A stretch of DNA of 64,000 bases from Microterricola gilva (GTDB lineage Bacteria > Actinomycetota > Actinomycetes > Actinomycetales > Microbacteriaceae), in NCBI RefSeq assembly GCF_004217495.1, contig NZ_SHLC01000001.1, positions 310,001 to 374,000 of the forward strand, given 5' to 3'. A program made the position numbers and the translations under genes. A model generated the notes under the pieces. The model searched no databases, had not been told where the DNA came from, and saw only the letters and a program-made list of their open reading frames with translations. This document shows positions 37,416 to 47,891 of this stretch, in pieces (position 1 is the stretch's first letter; the number at the start of each line of letters is the position of its first letter).

Positions 37416-37848
37416 TCAGAACGCAGTCCGCAGCTCCTCCGACGGTGCTCCCCTCACCTCCGGCAGCACCGCCGTCGACTGGAGCGCGCGGGACCACATC
37501 ACCCTCACGGGGCTCCGGGTGCAGGCGAATCACGGTGTCTTCGACTTCGAACGGGAGAACGGCCAGCTCTTCATCGTCGATGCGACGGTGTGGCTCGACT
37601 TCGCCAGAGCGGCGTCCGGTGACGATCTCGGCGCAACCATCCATTACGGCGAGCTCGCGGAGGAGGTCGCCGCCGCCGTGCAGCGTGATCCAGTCGACCT
37701 CATCGAGACCGTTGTGGAGCGGATCGCTGCGACCGTGCTCAATCACCCGGCCGCCCAACGCGTGCGCGTCAGCCTGCACAAGCCCGATGCGCCGATCGCT
37801 GTGCCTTTCGGCGACGTCGCCGTGACGATCACGAGGGAGCGATCATGA
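37408..37848 (+). CDS. folB: Dihydroneopterin aldolase
   Basis: 146 residues from the GTG at 37408, preceded by AAAGTGGAG and overlapping the folP stop. HITLTGLRVQANHGVFDFER and the VDLIETVVERIA and LHKPDAPI segments are diagnostic. It cleaves dihydroneopterin to 6-hydroxymethyl-dihydropterin. The frame is open upstream to 37366, but that start would extend further into folP. It overlaps folK by 4 bases. Confidence 0.95.
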   Translation: MPDQNAVRSSSDGAPLTSGSTAVDWSARDHITLTGLRVQANHGVFDFERENGQLFIVDATVWLDFARAASGDDLGATIHYGELAEEVAAAVQRDPVDLIETVVERIAATVLNHPAAQRVRVSLHKPDAPIAVPFGDVAVTITRERS

Positions 37849-38378
37849 GTGCGCAGGCCGAGACGGCAGGCTCGCCCGCGGTGATCGCCCTCGGCGCGAA
37901 CCTCGGTGACCGCCGCGCGACGCTGGCCGCCGCCGTGCGCGCCATCGCCGATCTGCCCGGCGTCGAGCTCACGGGCGTGTCGAGCTTTATCGAGACCCCC
38001 GCCCTCAAGCCGCACGGCGTCGACACCGACGCGCCGGCCTACCTGAACGGCGTCGCCACCGTGGTGAGCGCGCTCGCCCCGCATGCGCTCCTCGACGCGC
38101 TCAACGCGATCGAGCACGCCAACGGACGGGTGCGCGCCGAGCACTGGGGCGACCGCACGCTCGACCTCGACCTCATCACCTACGCCGAGCTGCAGCAGAG
38201 CGACGACCGGCTCACCCTGCCGCACCCGCGGGCCGCGGAGCGCGATTTCGTGCTGCGGCCGTGGCTGGAGCTGCAACCGGATGCCGTCGTGCCTGGTCGT
38301 GGCCGCGTCGACGCGCTGCTCGCCGCCCTGACGGTGGACCAACCGGTTGAGGCCGAAGAAACGGGGGAGTCGCGATGA
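37845..38378 (+). CDS. folK: 6-hydroxymethyl-7,8-dihydropterin pyrophosphokinase
   Basis: 177 residues. IALGANLGDRRATL, the RAEHWGDRTLDLDLITY motif and LPHPRAAERDFVLRPWLEL are the family blocks. It transfers pyrophosphate from ATP to the pterin that FolP uses. Both ends overlap neighbours by 4 bases (ATGA), so translation along the operon is coupled. Confidence 0.97.
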   Translation: MSAQAETAGSPAVIALGANLGDRRATLAAAVRAIADLPGVELTGVSSFIETPALKPHGVDTDAPAYLNGVATVVSALAPHALLDALNAIEHANGRVRAEHWGDRTLDLDLITYAELQQSDDRLTLPHPRAAERDFVLRPWLELQPDAVVPGRGRVDALLAALTVDQPVEAEETGESR

Positions 38379-38854
38379 AGCGCACCTCTCCGGCGGCGCT
38401 GGCGCTGCTCGTCCTCGGCGGCGGAGTCGTCGCGTTCCTGGCCGAGCTGGCGATCGCGGCATCCGGTCTGCCCATCATCATCCCGCCGATCTCGCTCGGC
38501 GTCACCCTCGTCGCGATCGGCGTCGTCGTCGTGCTGCTGGCGTGGCCCATCCGGCGTGCGGTGCGTGCGTCGGTCAAGGTCCACATCGACCCGTTCCGGG
38601 CGATGCGCGTCGCCGTGCTCGCGAAGGCATCCGCATTCTCTGGCGCGCTGTTCACCGGAGCGGGAATCGGGCTGCTGTTCTATCTGCTCAGCCGTTCCGT
38701 CGCTCCCGTCTCGACGTCACTCTGGCTCGCGGTCGCGATGGCGGCCGGCGGGCTCATCCTGTTGATCGCCGGCCTCGTCGCCGAGCACTTCTGTGTGCTC
38801 CCGCCGGATGACCGCGACAGCGAAACACAGCAGCCGCACGGTTCGCATGCCTGA
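38375..38854 (+). CDS. DUF3180 membrane protein
   Basis: 159 residues with four membrane helices (about 7-27, 33-55, 84-106 and 113-136). This protein is found right after folK in many actinobacteria and belongs to DUF3180; function is unknown. Its start overlaps the folK stop. Confidence 0.85.
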   Translation: MKRTSPAALALLVLGGGVVAFLAELAIAASGLPIIIPPISLGVTLVAIGVVVVLLAWPIRRAVRASVKVHIDPFRAMRVAVLAKASAFSGALFTGAGIGLLFYLLSRSVAPVSTSLWLAVAMAAGGLILLIAGLVAEHFCVLPPDDRDSETQQPHGSHA

Positions 38855-38936
38855 GCGCGATGCGGATGACGCACACGACGCAGGGCGCGACACCGAGCGC
38901 ACCGATACGCACACCGCCGAACTGAGAGAATCACGC

Positions 38937-39464
38937 ATGCACGAGCTGCCAACGAGCCCAGCGCCTGAAGCGGATGTCGCCGAGCGCCTCGACCTCGGCG
39001 ACCCGACCGCCTGGCACCGGGTGTCGCCGAAGTACCTCGTCGTGGAGATCGTTGGAACGGTGATCGGTGGTCTGCTGTTCTGCGCGGGCGCCGCGGCCGT
39101 CTGGATCCTCGGCGATCAGCAGTGGGCGCTCTGGGTTCTCATCGGAATCGCTGCCCTGTTCATCGTGACCTTGACCGTGGAGCCGCGCCGCGTGCGCTCG
39201 ATCGGCTACCAGCTCCGCTCCGACGACCTGCTGTTCCGCCGCGGCATCATGTTCCAACGCTTCGTGTCTGTTCCGTACGGGCGCATGCAGCTCGTCGACA
39301 TCACGCGCAGCCCCGTCGCGCGGGCGCTCGGCCTGGCCGAGCTGAAGTTCGTGACGGCCGCAGCGGCAACAGGGGTCATCATCCCCGGGCTTCCCATGGA
39401 CGAGGCCGAGGCGCTGCGCGACCGCCTGGTCGCACTGGCCGAGAGCCGCCGGGCGGGGCTGTGA
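38937..39464 (+). CDS. Membrane protein with bacterial PH domain (YdbS-like)
   Basis: 175 residues. Two membrane helices at about 32-75 are followed by a bPH2-type PH domain (GYQLRSDDLLFRRGIMFQRFVSVPYGRMQLVDI). An ATG at 38847 overlapping the DUF3180 stop is an alternative start. I prefer 38937, which has GAGAGAA upstream and avoids a very acidic low-complexity extension. Its stop overlaps the next gene, a larger protein of the same domain type, as in the ydbS-ydbT pair of Bacillus. Confidence 0.85.
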   Translation: MHELPTSPAPEADVAERLDLGDPTAWHRVSPKYLVVEIVGTVIGGLLFCAGAAAVWILGDQQWALWVLIGIAALFIVTLTVEPRRVRSIGYQLRSDDLLFRRGIMFQRFVSVPYGRMQLVDITRSPVARALGLAELKFVTAAAATGVIIPGLPMDEAEALRDRLVALAESRRAGL

Positions 39465-41287
39465 GCCTGAACGACGCGGCTGCCCCCGGCATCCCTCCGC
39501 GCGGGGTGTCGAACCTCGCCGACGGTGAGTGGCACCGGCTGCACCCGGCCACGCCGCTGCTGAAGGGCGGCGTCGCCCTCATCGCGATCACCGGCATCGT
39601 GATCGCGAATCTGCGCGAGCGACTGGTCGAGCTGTTCTTCGGCGTTCCGAGCTACGGCGGCGACCCGATCGACGAGATCTACAACCGCGGAGCCGTCGGC
39701 TGGGCGCTGCTCGCCATTCTCGGCGCGCTGCTCATCGTCATGGTCGGCTTCTACCTCTCGTGGCGCATGCACAGCTTCCGCGTCACCGAGGAGGCCGTCG
39801 AGGTGCGCAGCGGAATCCTGTTCCGCACCAATCGGAAGGCCAGGCTCGACCGGATCCAGGGCGTCAACATCGATCGGCCCCTGCTGCCCCGCATCTTCGG
39901 TGCGGCCAAGCTCGAGGTCGGCGTCGCGGGCCAGGACGCCAACGTGCAGTTGGCCTACCTGGGCTCCAGCCACACCGATGCCCTCCGCCGTGACATCCTG
40001 CGGCTGGCATCCGGCATGCGCCAGGGCGCCGCCGCGCCCGCTGCTGCGGCGACGCCGGGAACAGCGACGACGGCCGCGCCCGCGGAGCTCGCCCCCGGCA
40101 CGGTGGGGGCCGCGAACGGCACCGCAGCGGGCCACGAACCGCACACGTCCGGGGCGCACGGCCTCGCGGCATCCGCCGGCGCGCTGATCACCCAGCGCGC
40201 GAACGAGTTCCTCGCGCCGGAGCTCGACCCGGATGCCGCACCGCCGGAGTCCGTCGTGCACATCCCGCCGCTCCGACTCATCGCCTCGATCGCGGCGAGC
40301 GGCTTCACGCTCGTGCTGATCGCCCTCGCCGTCGCCGTTCCGATCGCCCTGGCGAACCAGCAGTACTGGGTCATCTTCGGCTTCGTGCCCGCGCTCATCG
40401 GTGGCGCGAGCTACTACATCAACCGCTTCACCAAGGGGCTGCGCTACACGATCGCGGGAACGGCCGATGGCGTGCGCGTCGGATACGGCCTGCTCTCGAC
40501 GAGCAACGAGACGATCCCGCCCGGCCGCATCCACGCGATCGCGGTCACCCAGCCGCTGCTCTGGCGCCCGTTCGGCTGGTGGACGATCCGCATCAACACC
40601 GCGGGGCACTCGCAGCAGAACGGCCAGAACGCCTCGAACACGACGGTGCTGCCCGTCGGGCGCATCGACGATGTCGAGCGCGTGCTCGCACTGCTGCTGC
40701 CGGAATCCGGGCTCCTCCCAGCCGGGAGCGGATTCACCGCGCTCGCGCCAGGCGCCGTGCCGGTCGAGCAGCCGGCACCGACCGCCGAGCTGTCGGCCGG
40801 GCTTCCGGTCGGGCCGGCCGAGCCTCTGGCCGAGCTGCTGGCCGAGCCTCTGGCCGAGCTGCCGACCGCCGCCGACGCCGCGATCCCCAGCCTGATCGAG
40901 CGCGGCCTCGTCTCCAAGGGCGGTGCCGACGGCTTCACGAACGCGCCGCGGCGCGCGGCCTGGCTGCGCCCGTTCTCGTGGCGCCGCACCGGCTTCGCTC
41001 TCACCGAGAACACCGTGCTGCTGCGGCACGGCGTCATCGCGCGCGAGCTCGCGCTCGTGCCGTTCGCCCGCATGCAGAGCGTCGGCGCAACGCAGGGGCC
41101 GATCCAGCGCAAGCTTCGTCTCGGCGCCGTGCACCTGCACACCGTCGCCGGCCCCGTCTCCGCTCGCCTGAACACGATCGACGACTCCATCGCAGCCGAA
41201 CTCTTCGAGACGCTCGCGGCCGGCGCCGTGGCGTCCGGCGCCAGCGACACGAGCCACCGCTGGGGTTCCAGACAGGACGCACAGTGA
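39461..41287 (+). CDS. Multi-PH-domain membrane protein (YdbT-like)
   Basis: 608 residues from a GTG overlapping the previous stop (GTGA). Two pairs of membrane helices alternate with bPH2 domains: FRVTEEAVEVRSGILFRTNRKARLDRIQGVNI, then RYTIAGTADGVRVGYGLLSTSNETIPPGRIHAIAV, and near the end FALTENTVLLRHGVIARELALVPFARMQSVGA. Pro/Ala linkers separate them, including a duplicated EPLAELLAEPLAEL stretch. The domain type occurs in membrane proteins linked to envelope stress in Firmicutes; the role here is unknown. Confidence 0.83.
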   Translation: MSLNDAAAPGIPPRGVSNLADGEWHRLHPATPLLKGGVALIAITGIVIANLRERLVELFFGVPSYGGDPIDEIYNRGAVGWALLAILGALLIVMVGFYLSWRMHSFRVTEEAVEVRSGILFRTNRKARLDRIQGVNIDRPLLPRIFGAAKLEVGVAGQDANVQLAYLGSSHTDALRRDILRLASGMRQGAAAPAAAATPGTATTAAPAELAPGTVGAANGTAAGHEPHTSGAHGLAASAGALITQRANEFLAPELDPDAAPPESVVHIPPLRLIASIAASGFTLVLIALAVAVPIALANQQYWVIFGFVPALIGGASYYINRFTKGLRYTIAGTADGVRVGYGLLSTSNETIPPGRIHAIAVTQPLLWRPFGWWTIRINTAGHSQQNGQNASNTTVLPVGRIDDVERVLALLLPESGLLPAGSGFTALAPGAVPVEQPAPTAELSAGLPVGPAEPLAELLAEPLAELPTAADAAIPSLIERGLVSKGGADGFTNAPRRAAWLRPFSWRRTGFALTENTVLLRHGVIARELALVPFARMQSVGATQGPIQRKLRLGAVHLHTVAGPVSARLNTIDDSIAAELFETLAAGAVASGASDTSHRWGSRQDAQ

Positions 41288-42120
41288 TGGCGCAGCGCGC
41301 GGGCAGGCTCGGTGTCGGCATCGTCGGGGCCGGCAACGTCGGACCGATTCTCGGCGCGGCGCTGGCCGGGGCCGGCCACGCCATCGTCGGGATCTCGGCG
41401 ATCTCCGCCGCGAGCCGCGAGCGGGCAGAGGCGATCCTGCCCGGCGCCCCGATCCTCGACGTCGATGTGCTGGTCGAGCGCAGCGAGCTGGTGATCCTGG
41501 CTGTGCCGGATGCCGAGCTCGCGCCGCTCGTGGCCGGGCTGGCCGCACGCGGCGCCTGGCAGCCGGGCCAACTCGTGCTGCACACGGCCGCCCGCTACGG
41601 GATCGGCGTGCTCACGCCCGCCCTCGCGGCCGGCGCGATCCCGCTCGCCGTGCACCCGGCCATGACCTTCACGGGCACCAGCCTCGACCTGGCCAAACTC
41701 GCGGGAACCTGGTTCGCCGTCACCGCGCCGAGCCCGGTGCTGCCGATCGGCCAGGCGCTCGTCGTCGAGATGGGCGGGGAACCGCTCATCATCGCCGAGG
41801 CCGACCGCGCGGCCTACGCCGAGGCCGTCGACACCGCCGTCTCCTTCTCGACCGCCATCGTCGACCAGGCCGTCGCCCTCTTGGCCGGCATCGGGGTCGA
41901 GGCGCCCGGCCCGGTGCTCGCGCCGCTCGTGCGCTCCGCCGTTGAGCGGGCACTGGCCAAGGCCGGCGGGGCGGATGCCGCCGACCCGACACTGTTCGGC
42001 GGGCAGGCGTTCGGTGGATCGGCGTTCGGCGACCAGGCCGACTTCGACGGCACCGGCGGCGCCTTCGGCGGCCACGGGAACGGCTTCTACCTCAACAACG
42101 ACCCGGAGGACCCCGCATGA
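41287..42120 (+). CDS. Rossmann-like domain protein with DUF2520, panC neighbour
   Basis: 277 residues from the ATG overlapping the previous stop. VGIVGAGNVGPILGAALAGAGH is an NAD(P)-type Rossmann motif, and the second half (HPAMTFTG...LAKLAGTWFAV and following helices) is the DUF2520 domain. It resembles the 6-phosphogluconate dehydrogenase/ketopantoate reductase fold and commonly precedes panC in actinobacteria. A ketopantoate-reductase-like role has been suggested by context but is not proven. The last 40 residues are Gly/Phe-rich. Confidence 0.85.
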   Translation: MAQRAGRLGVGIVGAGNVGPILGAALAGAGHAIVGISAISAASRERAEAILPGAPILDVDVLVERSELVILAVPDAELAPLVAGLAARGAWQPGQLVLHTAARYGIGVLTPALAAGAIPLAVHPAMTFTGTSLDLAKLAGTWFAVTAPSPVLPIGQALVVEMGGEPLIIAEADRAAYAEAVDTAVSFSTAIVDQAVALLAGIGVEAPGPVLAPLVRSAVERALAKAGGADAADPTLFGGQAFGGSAFGDQADFDGTGGAFGGHGNGFYLNNDPEDPA

Positions 42121-43004
42121 CCATCTCCAGCATGCCGAGCGCGCCTGCGACCCCCGTCGTGCTGACGACGGTGGCCGAGGTGCAGAACGCCCTCGCCGCC
42201 GTGCGGGCAGGCAGCCCGGCATCCGGCATCGCGCTCGTGCCGACCATGGGCGCGCTGCACGACGGGCACCTCAGCCTCGTCCGGCGTGCGCGGGAACTTG
42301 CAGGCACCGTCATCGTGTCGATCTTCGTGAACCCGTTGCAGTTCGGCGCGGGGGAGGACCTCGACGCCTACCCGCGCACGCTGGACGCCGACCTGGCCGC
42401 CCTCGCCGCCGAGGGCGTCGAGTACGTGTTCGCGCCGACCGCCCGGGAGATGTACCCGAACGGACCGAGCGAGACGCGCGTCACCGCCGGCCACGTCGGG
42501 ACCCTGCTCGAGGGTGCGACCAGGCCTGGCCACTTCGACGGCATGCTCACTGTCGTCGCGAAGCTCTTCAACATCGTGCGGCCGGATGTTGCCATGTTCG
42601 GGCAGAAGGACGCCCAGCAGGTGTTCCTGGTGCGCCGCATGGTCGCCGAGCTCAACCTGCCGCTCGTGATCGAGGTCGTCCCGACCGTGCGGGAGAGCGA
42701 CGGCCTGGCGCTCTCCAGCCGCAACCGCTTCCTCGATGCCGGTGCGCGGCGGGCGGCGTTGGCACTGAGCGGCGCTCTGCAGTCCGCGGATGCCGCGGCA
42801 TCCGATGGTCTCGTCGAACTGCTCGCCGAGGCCACGGCCAGCTTCGGCGACCACGACGACGTGACGCTGGACTACCTCGTCGTCGTCGACCCGGCCAGCT
42901 TCCTGCCCGTCGACGAGCACTTCCGCGGGCCGGCGATCGCGCTCGTCGCGGCGCGTGTCGGTGCGACCCGTCTCATCGACAACACGCCCATCATCCTGGG
43001 CTAA
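42117..43004 (+). CDS. panC: Pantothenate synthetase
   Basis: 295 residues. ALVPTMGALHDGHLSLVRRAR contains the HIGH-like ATP site (HDGH), with FVNPLQFGAGEDLDAYPRT and FGQKDAQQ following. It condenses pantoate with beta-alanine in coenzyme A synthesis. The ATG overlaps the upstream stop by 4 bases. A 22-base perfect palindrome lies after the stop at 43032-43053. Confidence 0.96.
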   Translation: MTISSMPSAPATPVVLTTVAEVQNALAAVRAGSPASGIALVPTMGALHDGHLSLVRRARELAGTVIVSIFVNPLQFGAGEDLDAYPRTLDADLAALAAEGVEYVFAPTAREMYPNGPSETRVTAGHVGTLLEGATRPGHFDGMLTVVAKLFNIVRPDVAMFGQKDAQQVFLVRRMVAELNLPLVIEVVPTVRESDGLALSSRNRFLDAGARRAALALSGALQSADAAASDGLVELLAEATASFGDHDDVTLDYLVVVDPASFLPVDEHFRGPAIALVAARVGATRLIDNTPIILG

Positions 43005-43031
43005 GCGGTCGCGCGGTAGAAACCGCACCTC

Positions 43032-43053
43032 CGCGGCGAAACGTTTCGCCGCG
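43032..43053. repeat. Perfect 22-base palindrome after panC, flanked by AGAAACCGC/GTAGTTTCTGGCGC
   Basis: CGCGGCGAAACGTTTCGCCGCG is its own reverse complement but exceeds 20 bases, so only its arms matter: CGCGGCGAAAC at 43032-43042 and the mirror arm at 43043-43053. It is flanked by GTAGAAACCGC and GTAGTTTCTGGCGC. Similar flanks recur at 55210-55260. No T-run follows, so it is a terminator only in the high-GC sense. Confidence 0.6.
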
Positions 43054-43184
43054 CGTACGTAGTTTCTGGCGCGCGACGCCCGCGGCCGGCGTCGAGCAGA
43101 GGCTCAGCTCGCTGCGACTACTCTTGAGTACTGCGTGTGTATACGTCTCGATACCCGCATCACGCCCCAGTTCACGGAGAAGAC

Positions 43185-44717
<1,533 letters not shown>

Positions 44718-44765
44718 ACCGCAGCCCGGCACCGCAGCCTGGCATCAGAGAACAGAAGACACGAC

Positions 44766-44918
44766 ATGAACGACGAATTCCTGCCCAAGAGTGAACTCGA
44801 GCCGGAGAAGAACCCGAAGAGGGTCTCCAACGGGCGCCTCGCCATCTGGATCATCGTCGGCGGTGTCGGGCTCTACATGGTCGGCAGCGGCGTGTGGGGC
44901 ATCATCACCGGAGGCTAG
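44766..44918 (+). CDS. Small single-helix membrane protein
   Basis: A 50-residue frame behind GAGAACAGAAGA, 48 bases after lysS. It has a charged N-terminus (MNDEFLPKSELEPEKNPKR) and one membrane helix (LAIWIIVGGVGLYMVGSGVWGI) ending at a Gly-Gly C-terminus. Third codon positions are strongly G/C, supporting coding. Function is unknown; it is probably cotranscribed with lysS. Confidence 0.7.
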   Translation: MNDEFLPKSELEPEKNPKRVSNGRLAIWIIVGGVGLYMVGSGVWGIITGG

Positions 44919-44994
44919 CTCCGGCCTGCTGGCCTGCCTGCTCAGGCCGGCTCGCCGGTCCGTCGCGAAAGCAGGCAGATGGGTGCCGGTGACC

Positions 44995-45045
44995 GCGAGA
45001 ACAGGCGCACACGGGCGTATCAACCACCGGGCGCCTGTTTTCGCT
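44995..45045. terminator. Inverted repeat between small membrane protein and DUF559 gene
   Basis: GCGAGAACAGGCGC (44995-45008) pairs with GCGCCTGTTTTCGC (45031-45044), with one wobble pair and a 22-base loop. It lies between convergent genes and may terminate both. The same word recurs at 46094-46106 beyond the DUF559 gene. Confidence 0.65.
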
Positions 45046-45913
45046 ACACGCTCGGCCGCGGGCGACCGGATGCCAGTAGCGCCCGCACCACGGCGACGCA
45101 GCCGCCTAGGTCGAACATCACCTGCTCGTAACCGAATCGGTGCCAGCGGTACCCCCTCAGCACGAGGGCCGCGTTGCGCAGGCGGTCGCGTTGCGCCGAC
45201 GTCGGGTCGTCATGCCATGCCTTGCCGTCGGCCTCGATCACCAGCCACCCGTTGATCACGAGATCGACGCGTCCGACGCCGTCGATTCGCACCTGGAGTT
45301 CGACGCTCCACCCCTCCCGCTCGAAAGCCAGTCGCAACAAGGTTTCCAGCCCCGACTCGGCGCGCCCATCGACGTGCCTCAACAGCCGGCGGATCCGTCG
45401 CGGCATCCCATCGCTGATCGCGAGTAGCCACTGTCGACCCACCGCGCCCGAGTGCAGGGCGCTGTCGAAGGACGCCACGATCTGGTCGCCGTCGAGGCAG
45501 GCGCGCGCGTGCTGAAGCAGGGCCTCTTCGATACTCACTCGCCACTGCGCGGTGCGGGGATGGGCGGCTTTCGCCGCGCCGCCTGGAATTCGCAGCCGCC
45601 ACTCGGTGCCCAGAACCGGCGGCAGGCGGCTTGCGCTGTGAGGCGTCGCGACGCAGAGCGGTACCTCGTGCGGGACCCAGATCCCATAGCTGGCGAGCGC
45701 GCTGGCCCCGCCAAGCGTGCCGCGCAGCTCGACCGCTCGCATCGCATCGGGCCGGACAAAGGGTGTTGCCACCCAGCTGCGCGCGACGACGCGCAGCGCC
45801 CGCGACTCGATCGCGGCTCGAATTCTGCGAGCCGAGTGCCCCAGCTGTTCGAGCTGCGTTCGACGGGCGAGCCCGCCGAGCCGGTCCATGTCCTCCGCCA
45901 GTGTCAGTGCCAT
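45044..45913 (-). CDS. DUF559 endonuclease-like protein with AbiEi-like N-terminal winged helix
   Basis: 289 residues from the ATG at 45913. The N-terminal AEDMDRLGGLARRTQLEQLGHSARRI resembles the helix-turn-helix of AbiEi-type antitoxins. The C-terminal part is a Vsr-like PD-(D/E)XK fold: GLETLLRLAFEREGW, VGRVDLVINGWLVIEADGKAWH (catalytic Asp then Glu-x-Asp/Lys) and RNAALVLRGYRWHRFGYEQVM. Such genes are frequent and variable in Microbacteriaceae. No toxin partner is adjacent, so function is open. The gene is solitary and flanked by copies of an intergenic repeat. Confidence 0.8.
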   Translation of the reverse strand: MALTLAEDMDRLGGLARRTQLEQLGHSARRIRAAIESRALRVVARSWVATPFVRPDAMRAVELRGTLGGASALASYGIWVPHEVPLCVATPHSASRLPPVLGTEWRLRIPGGAAKAAHPRTAQWRVSIEEALLQHARACLDGDQIVASFDSALHSGAVGRQWLLAISDGMPRRIRRLLRHVDGRAESGLETLLRLAFEREGWSVELQVRIDGVGRVDLVINGWLVIEADGKAWHDDPTSAQRDRLRNAALVLRGYRWHRFGYEQVMFDLGGCVAVVRALLASGRPRPSV

Positions 45914-46183
45914 CACACCAGCGTGGCGCTTCGAAGCGGCGATCTGAGGTGTCCGGCGGATTCTGTGGACGGCGGCCGGCGAACGCCGAGCTGTGTACAA
46001 CAGCAGTCCTAGCGGTTGCGCGCGTGCCGGAAACAGGCAGTTGGCGTCATCCGGCCGCGACGGCAGGCGGCCACGGTCGCCAGCGCAATCCGACGCCTGT
46101 TCTCGCACCGCAGCTCGCGTCGGGGCGCGGCCGAGACGACCCGGCACCCGCGAGCCGCAAAAGCAACGTATTCTGGAGGGGCT

Positions 46184-46360
46184 ATGGATAACTTCTGGGT
46201 GAACGCGATCTTCTCGATTGTTCCGACGCTGCTCGTCGGAGTCATCTTCTGGATCGTCATGCGCTCGATCATCCGGATGGACCGGACGGAACGCAAGGTG
46301 TACGCCCGCATCGAAGCAGAAGAGCGCGCGCGTCTGGGCCTCGACTCTCCGGCCCGATAG
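46184..46360 (+). CDS. Small membrane protein upstream of cardiolipin synthase
   Basis: 58 residues from the ATG at 46184, preceded by a strong CTGGAGGGG site. One membrane helix (FWVNAIFSIVPTLLVGVIFWIVM) is followed by a charged helix RMDRTERKVYARIEAEERARLGL. Homologues of this type are common in actinobacteria as uncharacterised Lhr-like short proteins. It ends 6 bases before cls and is surely cotranscribed. Confidence 0.8.
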   Translation: MDNFWVNAIFSIVPTLLVGVIFWIVMRSIIRMDRTERKVYARIEAEERARLGLDSPAR

Positions 46361-46366
46361 CCGCAG

Positions 46367-47845
46367 ATGCTGATTGACTTCACGGATCCATCGGACACGT
46401 CGCTCGTCATCATCATCCTGCTGTTGCTCGTGGACCTCGCGGTCCGCGTCGCGGCGATCATCATCATCCCGCGCAACCGGCGCCCGACGGCCGGCATGGC
46501 CTGGCTGCTCGCCGTCTTCTTCATCCCGTACCTCGGCATCCTGCTGTTCCTGCTGATCGGAAACCCCAAGCTCCCGCGCAAGCGCATGGCGAAGCAGCGC
46601 CGGATGGACGCGTTCATCCGCGCTAACTCCGATGTTCCGGGCGGGCGGCCGCACAACGAGGAGTGGCCGGAGTGGTTCGCCTCGGTCGCCCAGCTGAACC
46701 GCAACCTCACCTCGATGCCGATGGTCGACGGCAACACCGCGACGCTGCTTGAGGACTACGACGGCACGATCCGGGCGATGGCGGCCGAGGTCGATCTGGC
46801 GACGAAGTATGTGCACGTCGAGTTCTACATCCTCTCCTGCGACCAGACCACGGCCGTGTTCTTCGACGCGCTCGAGCGGGCCATCGCGCGCGGCGTGACG
46901 GTGCGCGTGCTGTTCGACCACTGGGCGTCGTGGCGGAGCAAGGGGTTCAAGCACACGGTGCGCCGCCTCACCGGGATGGGTGCAGAGTGGCACCAGATGC
47001 TGCCCGTGCAGCCGCTGCGCGGACACTTCCAGCGCCCGGACCTGCGCAACCACCGCAAGATCCTCGTCGTGGACGGGCGGGCGGCCTTCATGGGCTCGCT
47101 GAATGTGATCGACCGCAGTTACAACAAGCGCTCGAACATCAAGCGCGGCCTCAAGTGGCAGGAGCTGGTGACGCGCGTCGAGGGGCCCGTCGTCGACGCC
47201 CTCAACCTGATCTTCATCACCGACTGGTACATCGAGTCGGAGGAGCTGCTCGAGAACGAGGCGCGGGTGCTGGAGTCGATCGACGACCCCGCCCTGCTGG
47301 AGTGCCAGGTGGTGCCGAGCGGGCCCGGCTTCGAGGGCGAGAACAACCTCAGGCTGTTCCTCGCGCTGCTCTACGGCGCCCAGGACCGCATCGTCATCAC
47401 GAGCCCCTACTTCGTTCCGGACGAGTCGATGCTCTACGCCATCACGACCGCCGTCGAGCGCGGTGTGCCCGTCGACCTGTTTGTCTCTGAGATCGGCGAC
47501 CAGGCCTTGGTCTGGCACGCGCAGCGCTCCTACTACGAAGCTCTGCTGCGCGCAGGGGTGCGCATCTACCAGTACAAGTCGCCGTACATCCTGCACTCCA
47601 AGCACTTCACGATCGACGATGACGTGGCCGTGATCGGCTCCAGCAACATGGACATGCGCTCATTCGGCCTCAACATGGAGGTCTCCATGCTCGTGCGCGG
47701 AGAGAGCTTCGTGCGCGACATGCGGGTGGTCGAGGATCACTACCGTTCCGTCAGCAAGGAGCTCACCCTCGACGAGTGGATGAAGCAGCCGCTGCGCTCC
47801 ACGGTTTTGGACGGGCTCGCCCGCCTCACCTCCGCGCTGCAGTAA
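46367..47845 (+). CDS. cls: Cardiolipin synthase, phospholipase D type
   Basis: 492 residues with two N-terminal membrane helices and two HKD motifs: H229-R-K-ILVVD and H410-SKHFTIDD, each followed by GS.N. It joins two phosphatidylglycerol molecules, or PG with another donor, into cardiolipin. Length is standard. It is cotranscribed with the 58-residue protein. Confidence 0.94.
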   Translation: MLIDFTDPSDTSLVIIILLLLVDLAVRVAAIIIIPRNRRPTAGMAWLLAVFFIPYLGILLFLLIGNPKLPRKRMAKQRRMDAFIRANSDVPGGRPHNEEWPEWFASVAQLNRNLTSMPMVDGNTATLLEDYDGTIRAMAAEVDLATKYVHVEFYILSCDQTTAVFFDALERAIARGVTVRVLFDHWASWRSKGFKHTVRRLTGMGAEWHQMLPVQPLRGHFQRPDLRNHRKILVVDGRAAFMGSLNVIDRSYNKRSNIKRGLKWQELVTRVEGPVVDALNLIFITDWYIESEELLENEARVLESIDDPALLECQVVPSGPGFEGENNLRLFLALLYGAQDRIVITSPYFVPDESMLYAITTAVERGVPVDLFVSEIGDQALVWHAQRSYYEALLRAGVRIYQYKSPYILHSKHFTIDDDVAVIGSSNMDMRSFGLNMEVSMLVRGESFVRDMRVVEDHYRSVSKELTLDEWMKQPLRSTVLDGLARLTSALQ

Positions 47846-47891
47846 CACCCCTCGAACCGGCCGTAAGCGGCCTACTCGATCGGTCTCGGCC

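Noticed and set aside
39206-41548. 780-codon minus-strand frame opposite the PH-domain genes
   Set aside because: Arg-rich shadow translation; the plus strand carries overlapping genes with clear membrane helices.
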